Of a DNA stretch of 7,356 nt, positions 5,143-7,356 are shown piece by piece (position 1 is the first letter of the stretch; each line of letters opens with the position of its first letter). The position numbers and the translations under genes are program-made. The notes beneath the pieces were generated by a model. The model was not told the origin of the DNA. It saw only the letters and a list, made by a program, of their open reading frames with translations, and made no database searches. This DNA comes from an uncultured Bacillota bacterium (GTDB taxonomy: Bacteria > Bacillota_I > Bacilli_A > RF39 > UBA660), in NCBI GenBank assembly GCA_947179265.1, contig CAMXBB010000069.1, forward strand, positions 1 through 7,356, given 5' to 3'.

Positions 5143-5188
5143 AAGCGATTGATATCAATTACAATACTTTGAAAATAATTGCTTTTTT
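5143..5188 (+). terminator. Probable intrinsic terminator after ssrA
   Basis: AAGCGATT (5143-5150) pairs with AATTGCTT (5177-5184) over 8 bp with one G-U pair, and a run of six T (5183-5188) follows. The 26-base loop holds part of the palindrome ATTGATATCAAT (5148-5159). A smaller hairpin CAAACT/AGTTTG (5111-5116, 5121-5126) lies closer to the tmRNA end but has only a weak T tract; either could serve. The rest of the 5099-5277 gap shows no gene. Confidence 0.5.
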
Positions 5189-5277
5189 CCGTGAGTATTT
5201 CAAAATTGGTTATCATTTGTACTTAAAGATTACTAATTAATATTCTATTTAATAAAGTTATGAGGAAGGAAATCTTT

Positions 5278-6366
5278 GTGGATAAATGGAAAAATATAAG
5301 ACATTTTAGTTTTTCAAAAGCTAATGACTATAATCCAAATGATTTTGTATTTTTAGTATACGCTATTGATTTACCAAATAGTTTCTTTAATGACTTTCAT
5401 CTAAACGTGGTGTTAAATAATTTTGGTGGCAATTACGATTCTTCTCAAAAAATTGATTTGACTTTGACCCCAGAGAGAATATCAGAAAAAGAGTTAATTT
5501 CTTGTTCCTTAGTAGCCAAGTGTGGAGATTCTGAAATATTAGAAACTTATAAATCTTTTGGATTTATTATAAAATGCCCCACTGAAAATATAATATATGC
5601 TAGCAGGTCTGATTTGGGAGTTTTATATACTCATCCTGATGCAGTAAGGCAAAAATATAAAGATAAGGTAATTCCAGCTTTTGAAGATATAATACCAACT
5701 CGTAGTACTGATCCAGAATTTTTAACTAGATTATTACAATATTTAAAAGAGGATGAAAATTCAGCATTAGAAGAGGATATGCATGTTTTAAGTGAATGGA
5801 CTGAGGTATTAGTTGATGCAAATACAATATATGGAAAAGTAGAAATAGATGGAATCTTTGTTAATTTGAGACATCCCTCTATGGATGATGATAATTATGC
5901 ACAGACAGTTATTAGAGAAGCTAAAAAATTGGAACAAAGATTAGGCGTTCCTTTAGTTTATTTCCCTAGAAAGAAATTATCTATTAAAGATAAGCCAATA
6001 GAAATAATTTATGAATCTTATTTTGGAGAGCAACCATCTTTAAAAGAGATAATATTTAATAAAAATGGCAAAAAGTTTAGGTTATATGTTGGTCTTTCTG
6101 ATACTCCAGTGTTACAATCTTCTACTACAGAATTAATGAAACCTATGAGTAGAGAAGATTTTGAAATATTTATGGATGAAATTCAAAAATTACCTCCTAA
6201 AGAATTACTAAAGCATGCTGATTTAATTAGGCGATTACCACAAATTTTTGAAAGTCAAAAATTACCCGTTGAAGAAAGTAGCAATGCAGTTGATGATGAA
6301 TCAATGAATGATAGTTACTATAAGATTGATGAAAGTGTATCATTTTTTAAATTTAAAAATAGATAA
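5278..6366 (+). CDS. Protein of unknown function
   Basis: I do not recognise this family. GTG 5278 is preferred as start because GGAAGGA (5264-5270) lies seven bases before it, giving 362 residues; an in-frame ATG at 5260 has no ribosome site and would put that purine tract inside the gene. There is no signal peptide or membrane span, so it is probably cytosolic. The first third (to about residue 110) alternates hydrophobic and polar residues, suggesting a beta-rich domain. The middle contains acidic LKEDENSALEEDMH and a mixed segment NTIYGKVEIDGIFVNLRHPS. A helical part includes IREAKKLEQRLGVPLVYFPR, and a second helical region is REDFEIFMDEIQKLPPKELL. The last 40 residues are polar, Asp/Ser-rich and probably disordered. 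No metal-binding or nucleotide-binding motif is evident. It stands alone between the ssrA terminator and its own terminator at 6374-6410. A weak TTGTAC-N18-TATTCT (5217-5246) is the only promoter-like sequence upstream. Base composition resembles its neighbours. Confidence 0.85.
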   Translation: MDKWKNIRHFSFSKANDYNPNDFVFLVYAIDLPNSFFNDFHLNVVLNNFGGNYDSSQKIDLTLTPERISEKELISCSLVAKCGDSEILETYKSFGFIIKCPTENIIYASRSDLGVLYTHPDAVRQKYKDKVIPAFEDIIPTRSTDPEFLTRLLQYLKEDENSALEEDMHVLSEWTEVLVDANTIYGKVEIDGIFVNLRHPSMDDDNYAQTVIREAKKLEQRLGVPLVYFPRKKLSIKDKPIEIIYESYFGEQPSLKEIIFNKNGKKFRLYVGLSDTPVLQSSTTELMKPMSREDFEIFMDEIQKLPPKELLKHADLIRRLPQIFESQKLPVEESSNAVDDESMNDSYYKIDESVSFFKFKNR

Positions 6367-6373
6367 TACCCAT

Positions 6374-6410
6374 TTAAAACTCGAGCTTTTAAATTGAGAT
6401 CGAGTTTTAA
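6374..6410 (+). terminator. Intrinsic terminator after the unknown gene
   Basis: A perfect 11-bp stem TTAAAACTCGA/TCGAGTTTTAA (6374-6384 and 6400-6410) with a 15-base loop, starting seven bases after the stop codon. The T-rich half of the right arm (TTTT at 6405-6408) would serve as the T tract behind a shorter CTCGA/TCGAG core. Confidence 0.6.
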
Positions 6411-6450
6411 TATGCAAAAAATTATGGTAATATGTTTATATGAATCAAAT

Positions 6451-6459
6451 TGATATTAT
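6451..6459 (+). promoter_or_regulatory. Candidate extended -10 of the metallophosphoesterase gene
   Basis: TGATATTAT is a TATTAT box (6454-6459) with the extended TGn motif; no good -35 stands upstream. A start near 6466 would leave a leader of about 50 bases containing the inverted repeat at 6480-6495. Confidence 0.3.
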
Positions 6460-6479
6460 TAATTTAAAAACACACTTGT

Positions 6480-6495
6480 ATATTGAAAACAATAT
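6480..6495 (+). repeat. Small inverted repeat ahead of the metallophosphoesterase gene
   Basis: ATATTG-AAAA-CAATAT is a perfect 6-bp inverted repeat with a 4-base centre, ending seven bases before the ribosome site AAGGAG (6502-6507). The same half-sites occur ten bases apart in the spoVG upstream region (3308-3313 and 3324-3329). It may be an operator or chance. Confidence 0.35.
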
Positions 6496-6515
6496 GCAAA
6501 TAAGGAGTAGCATAA

Positions 6516-7355
6516 ATGAGACTTGCTGTATTAAGTGATATACATTCTAATTTAGTAGCTCTAAATTTGGCTCTAGATAGTTTAAAAAATGAAAATATAG
6601 ATAAGATATGTTTCTTAGGAGATTATATTACTGATGGAGAAAACGAAAATGAAATATTGAGTTTAGTTCAAAAAATTTCTGATTACGCAATACTCGGAAA
6701 CAGAGAAAAATATATGCTTGATTATTCACCATTAAGGAAGGATTTTAATAATTATAAGACAATTTATACTACATATAATAATTTAAGTAAGGAAAGTCTA
6801 GAGTATATAGAGAATTTAAAAGAATATTACATTATTAGAATAAATGGTTTTAAAGTCTTAATGGTTCATGGGCATCAATATTATAATAATATTGATGATA
6901 ATATGGAGGAAATATTTGACAGAATAATTGATGATTTTGATTTTGATATTTGTCTTCTTGGTCATTCTCACCATTATTTATATAAAGAATATAAAAGTAA
7001 GTATTTTATAAATCCAGGTTCTCTTGGGGAGTCTACTGACTATCCAACTTATAAATATTGTATTATAGAAATAACTGATAAAATAAATGTTATTTTAAAA
7101 GAATTTAGTGTAGCTGAATCGTTTAGTAAACTTGTTGATGGTTATAAAAAAACAGCATATTATAAAAATAATTATGTTTGGGCAAATTTAATCTTATATA
7201 CAATAAGAGATGGTGTTGCATATTGTTCGTTATTTTTGGAACAATTTAATAATAAAATAAGGGATTTAGGATACTTAACTGCTGAAGAATTTAATCAAAT
7301 ATGGGATAAAACATATAATGATTTTATAAAAAAATATAATTTAGAGTTATTATAG
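6516..7355 (+). CDS. Calcineurin-like metallophosphoesterase with C-terminal extension
   Basis: 279 residues, complete within the window. AAGGAG (6502-6507) stands eight bases before the ATG. The N-terminal 190 residues show the two-metal phosphoesterase motifs in order: SDIHSN (Asp 8, His 10), FLGDYITDG (Asp 36), GNRE (Asn 62), MVHGH (His 118) and LLGHSHH (His 150, His 152), then the INPGSLGES loop typical of the YfcE/MJ0936-like branch. These enzymes hydrolyse phosphodiesters or phosphomonoesters in the cytosol with Mn or similar metals; the substrate cannot be read from sequence. The fourth motif is GNRE instead of GNHD/E, so the usual His is Arg. Beyond the catalytic domain is a region of about 80 residues (from about 200) rich in Tyr, Asn and Lys that I do not recognise and that could aid oligomerisation or substrate choice. 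No signal peptide or membrane span is present. It is separated from the previous gene by a terminator, so it is probably transcribed alone. Confidence 0.9.
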   Translation: MRLAVLSDIHSNLVALNLALDSLKNENIDKICFLGDYITDGENENEILSLVQKISDYAILGNREKYMLDYSPLRKDFNNYKTIYTTYNNLSKESLEYIENLKEYYIIRINGFKVLMVHGHQYYNNIDDNMEEIFDRIIDDFDFDICLLGHSHHYLYKEYKSKYFINPGSLGESTDYPTYKYCIIEITDKINVILKEFSVAESFSKLVDGYKKTAYYKNNYVWANLILYTIRDGVAYCSLFLEQFNNKIRDLGYLTAEEFNQIWDKTYNDFIKKYNLELL

Positions 7356-7356
7356 C

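Noticed and set aside
5260..5262. ATG start for the unknown protein
   Set aside because: There is no ribosome site before it; GTG 5278 has GGAAGGA seven bases upstream.

Overview
This is a strongly AT-rich stretch of chromosome from a low-GC Firmicute (Bacillota) of an endospore-forming lineage. The evidence is a run of sporulation genes (yabG, spoVG, yabP, a yabQ-like gene), a DivIC-type division gene and a one-piece tmRNA gene. All tryptophans in the recognised proteins are TGG and no long reading frame is interrupted by TGA, so the standard bacterial code fits and a Mollicutes code does not. I cannot name the genus; a gut Clostridia or Erysipelotrichia-type organism is only an impression.

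Layout. (1) 1-2141, plus strand: an O-acyltransferase pair, namely the 3' part of an MBOAT membrane acyltransferase (its start lies off the left edge) and an SGNH-hydrolase-like membrane-anchored partner 10 bp downstream. Such pairs move acyl groups, usually acetyl, across the membrane onto envelope polymers. (2) 2128-2481, minus strand: acpS, holo-acyl-carrier-protein synthase, convergent with and overlapping the SGNH gene by 14 bp. (3) 2544-3305: yabG, the sporulation protease that processes coat and cortex-related proteins, divergent from acpS. (4) 3365-3640: spoVG, an RNA/DNA-binding regulator, closed by a clean terminator. (5) 3721-4244: yabP and an overlapping short yabQ-like membrane gene, closed by a terminator whose loop carries the stop codon. 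(6) 4418-4702: divIC, a bitopic divisome protein. (7) 4746-5098: ssrA (tmRNA) with its own promoter and an encoded tag ending in APVYA rather than the common LAA. (8) 5278-6366: a cytosolic protein I do not recognise, with a terminator. (9) 6516-7355: a calcineurin-like metallophosphoesterase.

Together this looks like a condensed version of the sporulation/division region that in Bacillus subtilis is spread over several loci (yabG and spoVG in one stretch, yabP-yabQ-divIC in another), joined here without the usual intervening genes. No mobile elements, CRISPR arrays, tRNAs or rRNAs were seen.

The most distinctive things are at the level of DNA architecture. The convergent SGNH gene and acpS each appear to carry the other's intrinsic terminator inside their own coding sequence. 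Several promoters place the -10 box almost directly against the Shine-Dalgarno sequence. The tmRNA degradation tag is atypical. I found no clear evidence of a wholly new multi-gene system; the gene at 5278-6366 is the main unknown.
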